Shown: positions 55,308-64,000 of the stretch, in pieces
Layout of the letters: the number at the start of each line of letters is the position of its first letter
Numbering within the stretch: position 1 is the first letter of the stretch
NCBI GenBank assembly: GCA_024291935.2
Contig: CM044319.1
Location: 70,638,001-70,702,000, forward strand
Reading direction: 5' to 3'
From: Okapia johnstoni
Taxonomy: Eukaryota > Chordata > Mammalia > Artiodactyla > Giraffidae
DNA: 64,000 nt
The notes under the pieces: model-generated
Database searches by the model: none
Seen by the model: the letters and a program-made list of their open reading frames with translations, nothing else
What the model was told of the DNA's origin: nothing
Position numbers and translations under genes: made by a program

Positions 55308-56519
55308 GCGAATATAAAAAGAAAGTAGAACCAATCAGAATACTTTTCTGAGAACTTTTGCTTTCTGTAGAATAGGAAAGTGTGGTAGGGAACTGGAAGA
55401 GGATGGGGACTGGGGGTGAATTTTTATTCAGATGGAAGATATTTTACCATGTTTTCAGGTTGATGGGAATTATCCCATTGTAGACATTAAGAGGATTTTC
55501 TCAGTCTCCTTTGTATGGCAACAAATTTGAAATGGAATGAATATACATTTGGATAAAGGGAATTGCAGCCTCCAAAAAGAGAAGCTGCGATTACCCATAA
55601 GAGTAAAACTAGGATTTTAATTATACTACTTTCCATAGTCTATTGATGTAAACAAGGAAGAGGACCTTTATTTTTAACAGAAAGAATGCGGGATTGATAG
55701 CCTATGGAAGTATTTTATGGTATTACTGAACTGGTTTGCAGTCTTTTGAGAAAGAGACAAATTGATTTTTTACTAGTAAATGAAAAAATTATTTTATTCT
55801 TATATAGGACAAAATAAAGTCACAAAGTAAAGGTCAGTTTTTAATGTATAATAATAAGCAAGAAATTGACCCATTTATTTCAGGTTCTCTATGCATGTTG
55901 TCCATTCTAGCCAGATCCAATCATTCACTGTAACTTTATGCATCTTAACTTTCCCCCAAAAAATTTCTACTTCTTTATAAATGTGGCTAATAAGTTTGCA
56001 GGATCCTTGCAACTCAAGAATGTATGATTATACAACTCCCAAAATTTTTCCACTTTTTTCTTGAAACTACTTCAGCATATTTATAATGATTCCCTGATAG
56101 CTAATCTCTTTCAACATTGTTTCCCAATTAGCATCAATCTATTCTAATCATTTGTCATTGCTCCATATTTTGCAGTCATTAACATTTGCCATAATAAATG
56201 TGATCATTTGCATTTTTGATGGGCTCCTTCTAAGAGTTTTGTGTTGCTTTCTTATAAATAAGTGAATGAATGATACTAGTACTGAAAGAGTGAAGAATGC
56301 CATGTTAAGGTGCTGTTGTTGATGTACAGGCACAAAATATTTGAAGGGTTGCCATAATGTAAATTTTTTCCTGGAAAATTGTCTGGGAAATTGGGCTTTT
56401 TATCACAGGGAGGCTTGAAGGAGAGGTTTAAGGACAGTTGTTGTGACCATTATTGTTCTAAAAAAAAAATGGGGTGAACAATTACTGCTCTCAAAGAGCA
56501 GTGCCCTCCCAATCATCAC
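55308..56519. other. Unassigned
   Basis: AT-rich; no gene or named repeat recognised. Confidence 0.5.
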
Positions 56520-57150
56520 AAGCATATTTATTTGTTGTTTTCAATATTTATTGACCACCTAGAATATTAACTCTATGTGGGATGCCCAGTACAAAATTGA
56601 AAAAAGACTGTCTCATGGTTATTAAAGGGTTGATTGTCTAGTGGGAAAGAAAAGCATTATGCATTGTCACAGCCTCAATTGATAAATCTTATAAATAATG
56701 ATAATGTCAAGTAGGAAGAGAAAAATGGGGATTTACATTATAATAGTAATATCATGGCACCAGGAAAGAAAGCTTCCTTAAGAAAACGATCCTTACCTTA
56801 AGTTTGAAGAATCAGAAGTAAGCTGGATAACAAAATAAATCCAAGAAAGGAAGATAACTCCACAAGTAATTAATTCTATATTCTGTGTCAGAGATGATAC
56901 ATACATACTCACACAAAGCAAGAGCAAAAGAAGAATGTGTGTGTCTGTGTGTGTTAAGAGCTGGAGGGGAGGGGAGCAGAAGCAGCTAGAGAGGATTTTC
57001 AGGAGGGATCTTATGTGATAAGCTAAGCTATGTGCATTCCACCCTGAATGCTGTAGGGGTGATATCAAGGGATTATAAAGAGAGAAGTAGTAGGATCTTA
57101 CTTGCTCTCTGAACACAGCCATGGAGGCTGGTTTGGAGATGATATGGAAT
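56520..57150 (+). repeat. Ancient dispersed repeat, 5' part
   Basis: ATTTATTGACCACCTAGAAT, GATTGTCTAGTGGGAAAG, GGAAAGAAAGCTTCCTTAAG and GGATCTTACTTGCTCTCTGA follow the 5' half of the same ancient family as at 54.2 kb. The 128-codon minus frame at 56793-57179 is antisense to it and is not considered a gene. Confidence 0.45.
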
Positions 57151-57350
57151 GCATCAGGCAAACTCTGAGCCTCCTGCATTGTCCATCATGTCAGAGTAAA
57201 GCCTACAAATATTAGGGCAGTAGGAGAGAACAAGGCATTGTCTATAAAACATGCAAGTTTTGTACGATTCTTGGCCCTTGGGAGAGTAAAAACACCTTTT
57301 TTCCTTGAGAAAAAAGCAAATGAAAATTTCCCTCTTTTCTCTTGTAGACT
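57151..57350. other. Unassigned
   Basis: Short; nothing recognised. Confidence 0.5.
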
Positions 57351-57482
57351 GTATCAGTTTCATATTGCTGCTATAACAAATTACCTTAAAGTCTCTGTTT
57401 CTATGTAAGGTAACATATTCACAAGTTTCAAGGTTTAAGATGTAGAAATCTTTGGAAGGCTATTATTCTGACTACCACACTG
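57351..57482 (-). repeat. MLT1-type LTR with internal deletion
   Basis: Starts TGTATCAGTTTCATATTGCT and ACAAATTACCTTAAAG (complement of the LTR 3' end), then jumps to AACATATTCACAAGTTTCAA and ends TTATTCTGACTACCACA (complement of its 5' end). Both ends are present and the middle, several hundred bp in typical copies, is missing. Confidence 0.72.
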
Positions 57483-59871
57483 ATATCTGTGAATCATTGC
57501 ATTCTTCACCATAACTATGAAATAAGACTAAAAAATTCAGTGCCTTTTTTGGTACAGACCAGATTGAGATACTGCTCAAGTTTTGTTCTACCCTTCTTTA
57601 GCCCTGTGCATGATATGCTCTCTCACTCATCAGTTTAATATAAACAGAAGAAAGAAGCTATTTTGCTACTATAAAACCTTTCAGTTGCCTTTGACCATCT
57701 GCAAGGTAAACACAGGTTTCTGTGTCAGAATATGTTTTATATGAGCAGTTTTCAGTGATGGATGTTAGACAAGTGAAAGATTGGGGTCAAAGCATGTTGG
57801 TTATTGAAGAGGCTTTATTTAAAATATCCCCTAATTTAAATTTGCTATGAAGTTTGCTTCCAGGTAAAAATCATGCCAATAAGTTATAATAGGTACCAGA
57901 AAAGTTATCCCTTTTTTTTTCTCAAGTATTAAAAAATCTTTACATTTATAGAAAACCTAAAAATTATTATTATTGTCTAATCCTCTCAATAATGCAGTGA
58001 GGAGTATTTATTCTCTATATATTATTTTTACTTTCCAGATGATGTGGTAGAAGAATAAAAAAATTTAGATTTTGTCAATCTCAAAGCATGATAAATCAGC
58101 ACCAAAAATACACTGTGTTAACTAGCCCACTAATATTCCACTCTAAAACTTATGGGTCTGTTTTTCCTTTTCACTTAACCATCATCCTCTGTTAAAAAAG
58201 AGATTTGTATACTATCTGATTATACTGCTTTAACTCCTGACACATAATCTGAAAGTATTACTTGGATGTTTAACCATGAAAGCAACCGCTGCTTAGCAGT
58301 CCCCAAAGACATCCTCAATCCTGCTGAAGAAAAATAACAGATTTAGGTCTTAGCCTTTCAAATTCATTTCTCTCCATGAACTCATGTTTATCAGAAAATG
58401 AATACTGTTTGGACAGGTTGCTTATGATAAATGTGGAATATTTTGTAGGTGATGCTGTTATAAGGCAGGTATATTTTATGATTTAGGTTTTATAGGCTGC
58501 CCTCTGGGACTTTCTATTTATTGAATAAAGTACTCAAATATTTAGGTGAGATATATTTAGGTATACACAGAGGTTTATCATTTTCACTTGTTGAATAAGA
58601 ATGTTGGATTTTTTTTTTTTTGCATTTATTTTCTTAGTAAGCCTTCTCTTTTGTATGCCTAGGTGAGCTGGTTTTTAAGTTATATAGTGTTTTCCATATG
58701 TTGCTGTCCAGCACTTGAGTAAATTAGATTCTAAAATCAGGAAGCATACATCTGTCATTGGCTTTGAGAAGGGTTTAAAAATCTTTTCCTGGCAAATCAT
58801 AATCACTGATGACTGCTTATTTCATGCAAATTTTGACACACGTGGGACTATTAATGTGGCAATGCTCTCAATGAAACCATACAGCTGCTACTGAAAGGGC
58901 AAAATTTTGAACAATACAATACCTCTTAAAGGTCTATGTGGCCAAGTCAGTGATTGAAATGCTCCCATAGGACTGATTAAGTTTCACAGAGGAGAGGTTG
59001 ATAAAAAAAAAAAAAGAAAGAAAAAGAAAATCACAGCATTATATTAATTTGCATTTGGAATTAATTTTGAATACTTACAATCAGGTAACTTCAATTTTAA
59101 ATGTGTTTCACAAAAGTTTTAAAATGCTTGTCTCTGAAGCTCTGTTTTAATTAACAAACCCTTCTGTATAGTTTCTGTGGTTCTAAAGATGAAATAAATG
59201 CTGATTTCTGTGTTCAACAGTACTCTCTGAAATATTTATCTATATTTTAGTAGCCTCACTTAAACTTGCCTATGTGTGGTGTATCACTATTGCATTGTTA
59301 ATGCCTTAGCAACAGAATAAAAAATGATTGTGTGCGTGCATGTGTGTGTGTGTGTTTTAAACAGGTTAAATTCTATTGGTACAGATGCAGGATTAGTTGA
59401 CTGCTAAGGTAAAGGCTAAATAGCAGCTGTGTATAACATAGAATTGAATTTCTCACTCAGTAACTGTCCATGCTTAAGCAGTGTGTGGCTGGTTTTGTAG
59501 CTGAAGTTTTGGGGATCTAGGTTCTTTCTCTCTTGTCCACCATCCTTAACATGCAACTTCCACTTTGTAGTTTAAATGGCTCTTCTAGTAATATCAGCAG
59601 GAAGGAGAGAGGGACAGTGGAGGGTACAAAATTTCATTTAAAAAGTATGACCAAGAAGGTGCTAATATCATTTCCTTTCCCTTCTCATTAACAAGACTTT
59701 AATTACTGAACCGCACTGAGCTGCAAGAGAGACTAAGAAATAAAGCCTTTAGCATAAGCTCTTTTAACATTAAAATGTCTGTTACTATATAAAGAAGAAA
59801 AGAAAAGACATTGGTACCCAATCAACAGTCTCTGTCATATACTCTTAACAGTACTTTGGAGGGCTTTGAAC
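57483..59871. other. Unassigned, long stretch without young repeats
   Basis: 2.4 kb free of BovB and Bov-tA. A weak MIR-like piece lies at 57950-58045 (minus). A-rich and GT tracts occur at 59004-59031 and 59329-59355. The section 58640-59200 carries motif matches discussed in the findings. No frame looks coding. Confidence 0.45.
59329..59355 (+). repeat. (GT)n microsatellite
   Basis: GTGTGCGTGCATGTGTGTGT followed by GTGTGT: a short imperfect GT tract. Confidence 0.85.
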
Positions 59872-59882
59872 ATTGTAATGTG

Positions 59883-60000
59883 GGGACTTCTCTCGTGGTC
59901 CAGTGGTTAAGACTCTGTGCTTTCACTGCAGGGGGCACAGGTTCAATCCCTAGGTAGGGAACTGAGATCCCACATGTTGTGTTCCAAGGCCAATAAAAAT
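59883..60000 (+). mobile_element. CHR-type tRNA-Glu SINE with probable TSD
   Basis: GGACTTCTCTCGTGGTCCAG head, GTTCAATCCCTAGGTAGGGA and a GGCCAATAAAAAT end. The flanks ATTGTAATGTG (59872-59882) and ATTGCAGTGTG (60001-60011) match with two mismatches. Confidence 0.87.
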
Positions 60001-60011
60001 ATTGCAGTGTG

Positions 60012-60549
60012 GTGGATATCCAGAGACATGATAGCATGCCAATGAAAATTTTATCATTGCAGAATAGGGCAAATTCTTCCATTTGTAAATATTTATAAAT
60101 ATTTATAAATATTCTTCCATTTATAAATATTCCATTCTTATTTTCTTTCTTCCTGTCTTCCTTTCTCTTTTCCTCCAACTCATCTCTGCCTGCCTTTCAT
60201 TATTTTATTAGCTTCTATACATCAGCTATTATCTTATGCACTAAACTTCAAAAGATATTTTCTCTCTCAGTAGTCATATAGAGGGAAGAAATAGATTTGG
60301 AAAATATGGTTAAGTATTATTTTAGCAATATGCTATAGACACAGAGAACCAAGTCTTCCTAGGAGGACTTTTAATTCCTAGGTGGCATTTTGGTCTTCAA
60401 AATGGAATATGAGTTGCTACATAATGCTTAGTCCTATTTATTCCCTTTGCTTTATTGAGCTCTGATTTAGTTTGAAGATCTTACTGATAGCTAGGGTGCT
60501 GAAGACCAGAACTACAGACACTAGTATTGTCCCCCATTATTTCTAGTTT
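60012..60549. other. Unassigned, small tandem duplication
   Basis: No gene; the minus frame at 59822-60178 runs through the SINE. ATTCTTCCATTT occurs twice (60074- and 60112-) around three TATAAATATT units. Confidence 0.5.
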
Positions 60550-60880
60550 TTCTCTTTCTGGGCATGCATTAGTATTGTACTTACCTTTCCAGTTTAGAAG
60601 TGGCCATGTGGTTTGCTTTGGCCAACATACAGGGGCAGAACAGAAGTTATTACTTCAAAGTTATTATAAGTTGGTACACAATTCTCCACCTCTCTTTTGC
60701 CCTGTCACAGTGGCTGTGAAAGCATAGCTTGATATGGAGTTACAAAGCTGAGCTATCATATACAGGTCAGCTATCCTGGATAATTACCCAGATTTAAAGC
60801 ATACTCCCCAGAGAAATAAATTTTTGCTGCTTTAAGACACAGAGATTTGTGGGCTGTTTGTTAAGCAACATATCCTAACC
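60550..60880 (+). repeat. Possible MaLR/MLT1-like LTR
   Basis: AGTGGCCATGTGGTTTGCTT, GGCCAACATACAGGGGCAGA and the 3' part GAGAAATAAATTTTTGCTGC, TTGTGGGCTGTTTGTTAAGC follow an old mammalian LTR pattern related to the one at 13.9 kb. The middle is poorly matched. Confidence 0.45.
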
Positions 60881-60929
60881 CAACCTAACCAACTCAGTTA
60901 ATGATCAAGTAACTCTGCTATGTGATTAG

Positions 60930-61925
60930 CAGAACACCTTACCTGCCTCCTGAAAAAAATGTATGCAGGTCAAGAAGCAACAGTTATAACCGGACATGGA
61001 ACAACAGACTGGTTCAAAACTGTGAAAGAGGTATGTCAATGATGTCTACTGTTATCGTGTTTAACTTTTATGCAGAGTACATCATACAGAATGCTGGGTT
61101 GGATAAAGCACAAGTTGGAATCAAGATTGCAGGGGAAAATATTAATAACCTCAGATATGCAGATGATACCACCCTTATGGCAGAAAGTAAAGAGGAACTA
61201 AAGAGTCTCTTGATGAAGGTGAAAGAGGAGAGTGAAAAAACTGGCTTAAAAGTCAACAATCAAAAGCTAGGATCATGGCATTTGGTCCCATCACTTCATG
61301 GCAAATAGAATTGGAAACAGTGAGAGACTTTATTTTCTTGGGCTCCAAAATCACTGCAGATGGTGACTGCAGCTATGAAATTAAAGGACACTTGTTCTTT
61401 GGAAGAAAAGCTATGACCAACCTAGACAGCATATTAAAAAGCAGCGACATTGCTTTGCCAACAAAGGTCCATATAGTCAGAGCTTCAGTTTTTCCAGTAG
61501 TCATGTATGGATATGAGAGTTGGAACATAAAGAAGCTTGAACACTGAAGAGCTGATGCTTTTGAACTGTGATGTTGGAGAAGACTCTTGAGAGTCCCTTG
61601 GACCACAAAGAGAACAAACCCATCAATCCTAAAGGAAATCAATCCTGAATATTCATTGGAAGTACTGATGTTGAAGCTGAAGCTGATGCTCCAATACTTT
61701 GGCCTCCTAATGCGAAGAGCTGACTCATTAGAAAAGACCCTGATGCTGTGAAAGATGGAAGGCAGGAGGCGAAGGGGACAACAGAGGATGAGATGGCTGG
61801 ATGGCATCAGCGACTCAACTGACATGAGTTTGAGCATGCTCCAGGAGATGGTGAAGGACAAGGAAGCCTGGTGTGCTGCAGTCCATGGGGTCGCAAAGAG
61901 TCAGACATTACTGAATAACTGAACA
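60930..61925 (+). mobile_element. BovB LINE, 1-kb copy
   Basis: A 5'-truncated BovB from the CLLRNLYAGQ region to the 3' end. The frame at about 61039-61308 has FNFYAEYIIQNAGLDKAQ and YADD at 61156-61167, then a frameshift near 61270 (deletion in the MASGP region) and a second open piece (61275-61547) ending at a TGA after the KKLEH codons. The Arg codon after GLLM is intact (CGA). Inactive. No clear TSD; the left border is approximate. Confidence 0.92.
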
Positions 61926-62529
61926 GCAAAATCCCTCTATCCGCTCATCTCACATGTTCTTTCATGATCCTACTCTGTCCAATGATGAGGTTATAGGGTA
62001 ATATATGATCAAGAGTAGAAAATTAGAAAGTTTTAAATTTCCTCAATACAATAAATTCTTAGCTATCTCCAGGTAATGAATGTTTTCAATAGATAAACAC
62101 GATAGTTCATTTTCCTTTGTACAAGTCCCTGGGGTTTGTTTTAGATTGGTAGATTTCAAGTTATCTTCTTTGAAAGAAAATAGGGGGAAAAATAAACATT
62201 CTATCGATCCAATCAGAAAGCAAAATACCTGATATTCACTCAGAGCACATTAAGTGAAATCAGCGTCATGGAGACATGAGATGTGCCCTTTGTCTCTCCC
62301 CTTCAATCCACAACCTGTAAAACATCCATAACTCAACAAATGTACCTCTGTCCAACATACCAGGATGCCAGAGAATTCCACATATCTGTACATCTAAATG
62401 GAAGGGAGGGGTTGGCCTGCAATACAAAAAGAAGGCAGAAGTAGAATAGCAAAGATAGTGCCTGTGATCCCAGGCCCCTGGCATAGTGCTGAGCCCACAG
62501 CCCTAGAGAATTCAGTATCTTTAGATGAG
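61926..62529. other. Unassigned
   Basis: No gene or named repeat. The minus frames at 62266-62536 show no domain. The part after 62235 may belong to the GC-richer element that follows. Confidence 0.45.
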
Positions 62530-63350
62530 GCAGCACTCAGGAGACTGACTTCCTAGCCTCAGTGTTACGTGTGGTCGCACAGGAAACAGACAGCAAAGTC
62601 ACTAGTGTCTGCAACCCAGTCCATCTAGCTGCAGAGGCACCCTCAACTCCTCCCATACCCCCTCCAGCAACAGCAACTGCAAACCAGATAGCCCTGTTCA
62701 TGCCAGAGATACTTGTGGCCCCCGCAACCTCCCCACTCCTCCTTTCCCCTGCCGTGGCAGATTCTGTAACCCAAAGGACCCTGGACATGGCAAAGACACA
62801 TGCCATCCTGGATCCTCAAGGGGTGACACCACAACATTGACAGGAGCAAGGCACGAGAGTTCCTGAAAACACAAGCGGGGCAGTGAGGGTATATTGTGAC
62901 AACTCTGACAGAGGGTGTGAAGGAGACAGAAAGTGATGAATCTCAAATACAAGCAGAGGCAGGTCAGGTAGGTAAAACCAAAAGCTTGTGCTATATCTCC
63001 ATCTATTGGAAAACCGAATACAGATTTCTAATTACTAACCTGTTGCATCTTTAGAATCAAGTAGGAAAAGCAAGTTTTATTTGAAAAAGAAAGGTATTCA
63101 CTACTTAAAATATGTTGGCAGAAAAAAAAACTCATCAAACACTATAAAGAATAATGGTAACAGTATCACACACACACAAAAATGACAATTATTCAGGAAT
63201 CAAGTTTAAAGTGTCAAAATACTATGATCTGATACAAAATTTAAAACAGCTGTTACGAAGAAATTTGGTGAGCTACAAAAAAAAACAAAAAACAAACAAA
63301 CAAAAAGCTCAGAAAAGCAATCACTGACCTCAGGAATTAAATCGACTATC
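62530..63350 (+). mobile_element. Probable orphan L1 5' region
   Basis: A GC-richer segment with repeated CTGCAACCC-, CCCCCGCAACCTCCCC- and GCCGTGGCAGATTCTG-type phrases (62605-62770) is followed by AAAAAACTCATCAAACACTA, AAAATGACAATTATTCAGGA and CAGCTGTTACGAAGAAAT, which resemble the L1 region just before and into ORF1. I infer a 5' L1 fragment. The overlapping frames at 62537-62952 on both strands are readings of it. Confidence 0.45.
63276..63306 (+). repeat. A-rich (CAAA)n simple repeat
   Basis: CAAAAAAAAACAAAAAACAA followed by ACAAACAAAAAG. It interrupts the L1-like sequence. Confidence 0.85.
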
Positions 63351-63365
63351 TCCCAGCATGCGTGC

Positions 63366-63582
63366 ATGCTAACTTGCTTCAATCATGTCTGACTCTTTGT
63401 AACCCTATGGACTGTAGACCACCAGGTTCCTCTGTCCATGGGATTCTCCAGGCAAAAATACTGGAGTGAGTTGCCATGCCCTTCTCCAGGGGATCTTCCA
63501 AAACCAGGGATTGAATCCGTGTCTCTTACATCTCCTGCATTGGCAATCGGGCTCTTTACCACTAGTGCCACTTGGGAAGCCC
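63366..63582 (-). mobile_element. Bov-tA SINE
   Basis: Minus orientation, full length, head complement CACTTGGGAAGCCCC at the right. It contains a small insertion (TCTTACATCTCC) near the B box. It lies 10 bp from a minus-strand BovB 3' end, so in element sense BovB is followed by Bov-tA, as at 11.5 kb. Confidence 0.9.
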
Positions 63583-63592
63583 CAGTATCCCT

Positions 63593-64000
63593 CAGTTCAG
63601 TTCAGTTCAGTTCAGTCGCTCAGTCGTGTCCGACTCTTTGCGACCCCATGAATTGCAGCACGCCAGGCCTCCCTGTCCATCACCAACTCCCGGAGTCTAC
63701 CCAAACCCATGTCCATCGAGTCAGTGATGCCATCCAACCATCTCATCATCTGTCGTCCCCTTCTCCTCCTGCCCTCAATCTTTCCCAGCATCAGGGTCTT
63801 TTCCAATGAGTCAGTTCTTCGCATCAGGTGGCCAAAGTATTGGAGTTTCATCTTCAGCATCAGGCCTTCCAATGAACATTCAGGACTGATTTCCTTTAGG
63901 ATGGACTGGTTGGATCTCCTTGCAGTCCAAGGGACTCTCAAGAGTCTTCTCCAAAACCATAGTTCAAAAGCATCAATTCTTCGGTGCTCAGCTTTCTTTA
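63593..64000 (-). mobile_element. BovB LINE, low divergence, runs off window
   Basis: The 3' tail is four GTTCA units (complement) at 63595-63615. The minus frame 63612-63941 is open through the complete C-terminus ([38 protein letters not shown]), and the Arg codon after GHLM is intact. Upstream of it a frame break occurs near 63950. The element continues to the right of the window. Confidence 0.93.

Noticed and set aside
56793..57179. 128-codon minus frame
   Set aside because: Antisense to an ancient dispersed repeat, no recognisable domain, ends in low-complexity leucine runs.
62537..62952. Overlapping frames on both strands
   Set aside because: High GC makes long frames likely on both strands; the region resembles an L1 5' region.
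1..64000. tRNA genes suggested by many B-box-like GGTTCGATCCC sequences
   Set aside because: All lie in tRNA-derived SINE heads with diverged arms and SINE bodies attached; none is a functional tRNA gene.
1..64000. CRISPR array, operons, prophage or other microbial features
   Set aside because: The repeats are all vertebrate retroelements and microsatellites; no spaced direct-repeat array or bacterial gene was seen.

Overview
This window is non-coding nuclear DNA from a ruminant, most likely a bovid. It is AT-rich and packed with repeats found together only in that lineage: BovB (RTE-type) LINEs, Bov-tA and Bov-A2 SINEs, CHR-type tRNA-Glu SINEs and ruminant L1 3' ends. I see no intact host protein-coding gene, no functional tRNA or rRNA gene and no CRISPR array. 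Almost every open frame longer than 60 codons that I could explain is a piece of BovB ORF2, a SINE or decayed L1. The species (cattle, buffalo, sheep, goat or another) cannot be fixed from this sequence alone.

Layout. At 1-9.3 kb there are Bov-tA copies, an L1 3' end bounded by a 12-bp target-site duplication (TSD) and split by two SINEs, the longest BovB copy (about 1.5 kb, reverse-transcriptase motifs present, frame broken) and a Tigger-like DNA element flanked by TA. At 9.3-19.8 kb there is mostly unassigned sequence with two BovB copies, two SINEs, a SINE-split LTR and two mammalian-apparent LTR-retrotransposon (MaLR/MLT1-type) solo LTRs. At 19.8-26.7 kb there is decayed L1 ORF2, two minus-strand BovB copies, an L1 3' end and MIRs. 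At 26.9-28.2 kb there is an old element with inverted ends. At 28.8-36.5 kb there are several Bov-tA copies, two BovB copies (one a clean 1-kb insertion with TSD), a long CHR SINE, an MLT1 LTR and a GC-richer block of unknown origin. At 37.6-46 kb lie the best nested insertions: L1 into MLT1, BovB into L1 with Bov-A2 into that BovB, and BovA into MLT1. From 46 to 64 kb unique sequence is more common, with MIRs, three BovB copies, CHR SINEs, an orphan L1 5' region and a Bov-tA/BovB pair running off the right edge.

How the parts relate. The Bov-tA and Bov-A2 SINEs share their 3' sequence with BovB and are understood to be moved by BovB proteins. Several insertions carry TSDs readable directly in the sequence, which fixes element boundaries and relative ages: MIR, MLT1 and old L1 are the bottom layer, BovB and ruminant L1 lie above, and SINEs are on top.

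I found no undescribed functional system. The observations most worth checking are the nested stacks, a compound 1.6-unit Bov-tA within one TSD, a microhomology deletion in the largest BovB, the unexplained GC-rich block near 32.1-32.8 kb, an orphan L1 5' region near 62.5-63.3 kb and a few candidate regulatory motifs in repeat-free sequence. Repeat family names are from memory of consensus sequences and were not checked with a search.
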